Assembly (NCBI GenBank): GCA_015520245.1
Contig: WAQM01000220.1
Coordinates: forward strand, 1-6,968
DNA from: Pyrodictiaceae archaeon
GTDB taxonomy: Archaea > Thermoproteota > Thermoprotei_A > Sulfolobales > Pyrodictiaceae
Direction of reading: 5' to 3'
Length of the DNA stretch: 6,968 nucleotides
Under the pieces are notes generated by a model. It saw nothing but the letters and a program-made list of their open reading frames with translations. It was not told where the DNA came from and searched no databases. Of this stretch, positions 5,065-6,968 are shown in pieces. Position numbers and translations under genes: made by a program. Numbering within the stretch: the stretch's first letter is position 1; each line of letters opens with the position of its first letter.

Positions 5065-6453
5065 ATGGCGACGTGGAGCATACTGTACTACCTGCGCAAC
5101 GATCCCGACGTGCTACGGGAGAGCCTCCGTAAGCGGGGGATGGACCCCCGCCTCGTGGACGAGGCCGTCAAGGCCGACGAGGAGTGGCGTAAGCTCAAGA
5201 GGATGGTCGACGAGGTGAGGCACAAGCATAACGTCGTCACCAGGAGGATAGCGGAGGAGAGGGACCCGGAGCGGAGGCGCGAGCTGATAGAGCAGGCTAG
5301 GAGCCTCATAAGGGAGCGGGAGAGACTCGAGGAGCAGCTAAAGCGCGTCGAGGCCAGGCGCAACGAGCTCCTGCTCTCCCTGCCCAACATAGTCCACGAG
5401 AGCGTCCCCGTGGGCTTCAGCGAGGACGAGAACGTGCCCATTAGGTTCTGGGGGCGCCCACGCGTGTACGTCGAGCACCTCGAGGCGTTCAAGCAGCAGA
5501 CCGAGCGGTGGGGCTTCAAGGTGGACTACGAGCTGATCGACTGGAAGCCCGTGGGGCACGCCGACATGCTTGAGTACGTGCTGGGCCTCGGCGATACGAG
5601 GAAGGCCGGCGAGGTCGCCGGCTCGCGCTTCTACTACCTCTTCGACGACATAGTATGGCTCGACATAGCCCTGCTGCTCTACGCGATAGACTTCATGACG
5701 AGGAAGGGCTACCGCCTCGTGCTGCCGCCCTACATGGTGCGCAGGAAGGTGATAATGGGCGTCATCGACATGGAGACCTTCAAGGACGCCATATACAAGG
5801 TCGAGGGCGAGGACCTCTACCTCATAGCCACCGCCGAGCACCCCCTCGCCGCGCTCTACATGAACGAGGAGATACCCGAGGAGCAGCTCCCCATAAAGCT
5901 GGTCGGAGTGAGCCCGTGCTTCCGCAAGGAGGCGGGCGCCGGGAACCGCGACCTCAAGGGCATATTCAGGGTGCACCAGTTCCACAAGGTTGAGCAGTTC
6001 ATATTCGCCAAGCCGGAGGAGAGCTGGGCCCTGCTCGAGGAGCTGATAAGGAACGCGGAGGAGCTCTTCCAGGGGCTGGGCCTGCCCTACCGCGTCGTTA
6101 ACGTCTGCTCGGGCGAGCTCGGGGCGCCCGCTGCCAAGAAGTATGACCTGGAGGTGTGGATGCCAGCCCAGGGCAGGTACCGCGAGATGGTCAGCGCCAG
6201 CAACACGACCGACTGGCAGAGCTACCGGCTCAACATAAGGCTGGTGAGGAGGAAGGGCATGGTCAAGGAGTACGTCCACACCCTTAACTCGACCGCGATA
6301 GCCTCGACGAGGACTATAACAGCCATCCTCGAGAACTACCAGGAGCCGGACGGCACTGTCGTGATCCCGCGGGTGCTGAGGAAGTACCTCGAGATGTTCC
6401 CGAAGGCGCCCAAGGATGCCATACACCCGGTGAAGAAGGAGAAGGTGAACTGA
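5065..6453 (+). CDS. serS: Seryl-tRNA synthetase
   Basis: Class II aminoacyl-tRNA synthetase that activates serine with ATP and charges tRNA-Ser, in the cytosol. It is the standard SerRS type, not the rare methanogen form. Numbered from ATG 5065 (462 aa): the N-terminal tRNA-binding coiled-coil arm spans about 30-105 and is rich in Arg/Glu heptads; motif 1 ends in LVLPPYMV (about 219-226); TAEHPL (256-261) is the serine-binding TxE loop; motif 2 is [21 protein letters not shown] (about 286-306) with R287 and E289; motif 3 is [13 protein letters not shown] (about 414-426) with R416. All core residues are present. I chose ATG 5065 over the longer GTG 5041 because the protein then opens [21 protein letters not shown], like known SerRS N-termini, and because the TATA-like box at 5021-5026 predicts transcription starting after 5041. 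It leads an apparent operon: the next gene starts directly at its stop codon. Confidence 0.97.
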   Translation: MATWSILYYLRNDPDVLRESLRKRGMDPRLVDEAVKADEEWRKLKRMVDEVRHKHNVVTRRIAEERDPERRRELIEQARSLIRERERLEEQLKRVEARRNELLLSLPNIVHESVPVGFSEDENVPIRFWGRPRVYVEHLEAFKQQTERWGFKVDYELIDWKPVGHADMLEYVLGLGDTRKAGEVAGSRFYYLFDDIVWLDIALLLYAIDFMTRKGYRLVLPPYMVRRKVIMGVIDMETFKDAIYKVEGEDLYLIATAEHPLAALYMNEEIPEEQLPIKLVGVSPCFRKEAGAGNRDLKGIFRVHQFHKVEQFIFAKPEESWALLEELIRNAEELFQGLGLPYRVVNVCSGELGAPAAKKYDLEVWMPAQGRYREMVSASNTTDWQSYRLNIRLVRRKGMVKEYVHTLNSTAIASTRTITAILENYQEPDGTVVIPRVLRKYLEMFPKAPKDAIHPVKKEKVN

Positions 6454-6771
6454 ATGGTGTTGTTCAGGAGGAGAGTTAGCCGCGACGAGTGCCTGCGCTT
6501 CATCGAGGCCCACATAGAGCACGGCAACGAGTGGGTGCGCGCCGCGTTCTACAGCGACCCCCTCGTCGAGCGCATTCTGAGCACACTCTACCAGCGCTGG
6601 AGGGAGAACGAGGAGCGCGGCGAGCCCATAGACTACGCCACCGACGATGAAGTAAAGCAGCTCTACGAGCTGGCCAAGCGCTACGCTGCGCTCACGCCTT
6701 ACGAGGCCTACGCTATCTATATGCGGAGGCTGGAGGAGAGGGAGGGGGAGGAGGGCGAGGATGCTGTTTGA
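6454..6771 (+). CDS. Uncharacterised serS-linked helical protein (105 aa)
   Basis: I do not recognise this protein. ATG 6454 follows the serS stop TGA (6451-6453) with no gap, so it is almost certainly co-transcribed and coupled. It looks fully helical and cytosolic: a basic N-terminus (VLFRRRVSRDE), then ECLRFIEAHIEHGNEWVRAA (12-31), DPLVERILSTLYQRWRENEE (36-55), DDEVKQLYELAKRYAALTP (64-82) and YEAYAIYMRRLEERE (83-97), ending in an acidic Glu/Gly tail. There is a single cysteine (C13), no membrane segment, and no motif I can name. Aromatic and charged content suggests a protein-binding helical bundle, which is inference only. Its 3' end overlaps the next gene by 11 nt, and the codons of its Glu/Gly tail form the purine-rich ribosome binding region of that gene. 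Confidence 0.8.
   Translation: MVLFRRRVSRDECLRFIEAHIEHGNEWVRAAFYSDPLVERILSTLYQRWRENEERGEPIDYATDDEVKQLYELAKRYAALTPYEAYAIYMRRLEEREGEEGEDAV
6732..6760 (+). promoter_or_regulatory. Polypurine ribosome-binding tract for the last gene
   Basis: A 29-nt stretch that is all A/G except one C (6756), containing several GGAGG and GAGG units, directly precedes ATG 6761. It also encodes the acidic tail of the upstream protein. It offers repeated Shine-Dalgarno matches and is the main support for starting the next gene at 6761. Confidence 0.5.
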
Positions 6772-6968
6772 GCGCTACGTCCCGCCGAGCGTATGGATGA
6801 GGCTAAGGCCCGACGCCGTGAGCGTGTGGGACGACGAGGACGTCAGGCGCAGGCTAGACTGGTACTACCGGGTCATGAACGACGAGGCCCCGGCCAAGTT
6901 CCTCCTCGCCCGCGCCGTGGAGAGCCCCGAGGACCCGAGGAGTGTCGAGGACCTGGCCGAGCTATGGC
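6761..6968 (+). CDS. Uncharacterised protein, 3' end beyond the window
   Basis: An open frame from ATG 6761 to the window edge (69 codons plus one base, no stop), reading MLFERYVPPSVWMRLRPDAV and continuing with VWDDEDVRRRLDWYYRVMN, EAPAKFLLARAVESPEDPRS and VEDLAELW. I do not recognise it. Composition and codon choice (AGG Arg, GCC Ala, GAG Glu, third-position G/C) match its neighbours and it looks helical, rich in Trp/Tyr and acidic/basic pairs, and soluble. It overlaps the preceding gene by 11 nt in the +1 frame and has a strong purine-rich ribosome binding tract, so it is the third gene of the serS operon. Its total length and function cannot be judged from this window. Confidence 0.75.
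   Translation, partial: MLFERYVPPSVWMRLRPDAVSVWDDEDVRRRLDWYYRVMNDEAPAKFLLARAVESPEDPRSVEDLAELW

Noticed and set aside
5338..6522. 394-codon open frame antisense to serS
   Set aside because: Opposite a certain SerRS gene; the translation is His/Leu/Val/Gly-rich without domain features. Such long antisense frames arise in GC-rich genes because stop codons are rare.
1..6968. CRISPR array, transposon or integrase signals
   Set aside because: No regularly spaced repeats, terminal inverted repeats, transposase or recombinase motifs, and base composition is even across the window.

Overview
The window comes from a GC-rich archaeon, most likely a hyperthermophilic member of the Thermoproteota (crenarchaea). 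The evidence is: seryl-tRNA synthetase, serine hydroxymethyltransferase and CinA-like sequences of archaeal style; heavy use of AGG for Arg and ATA for Ile despite the GC richness; GTG and TTG starts; A/T-rich TATA-like boxes standing out of GC-rich spacers about 40 nt before starts; tightly packed genes. I cannot name a genus from sequence alone.

Layout. Positions 1-2015 form an alternating block: a PfkB-family sugar/nucleoside kinase (+, 5' end at the window edge), a 130-aa cysteine-free thioredoxin-fold-like protein (-), a 239-bp non-coding gap with inverted repeats, a 77-aa unknown protein (+) and a 93-aa unknown protein (-). Both convergent pairs in this block close on the palindrome CTAG, so each pair's two stop codons interlock. 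A short divergent spacer with one TTAAAA box then leads to glyA (2075-3382, +). From here everything lies on the + strand: a CinA/MoaB-fold protein (3523-4293) with a 71-aa two-helix membrane protein overlapping its stop codon; a MIP18/SufT-type (DUF59) Fe-S assembly factor (4568-4951); seryl-tRNA synthetase (serS, best start 5065); and two unknown small proteins directly downstream in an apparent operon, the last running off the window.

Functional picture. The recognisable genes are housekeeping: serine/glycine one-carbon metabolism (GlyA), charging of tRNA with serine (SerRS), Fe-S cluster delivery, and a nucleotide or pterin-related CinA-like protein. Only the serine link between glyA and serS is obvious, and they are separate transcription units. 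The dark matter is five uncharacterised proteins, a structured region before the thioredoxin-like gene, and a candidate C/D-box guide RNA in the spacer before serS. I saw no mobile element, CRISPR array, tRNA or rRNA. Nothing here establishes a new defence or metabolic system; the best leads are the candidate sRNA, the structured 1265-1343 region and the unknown serS-linked gene pair.
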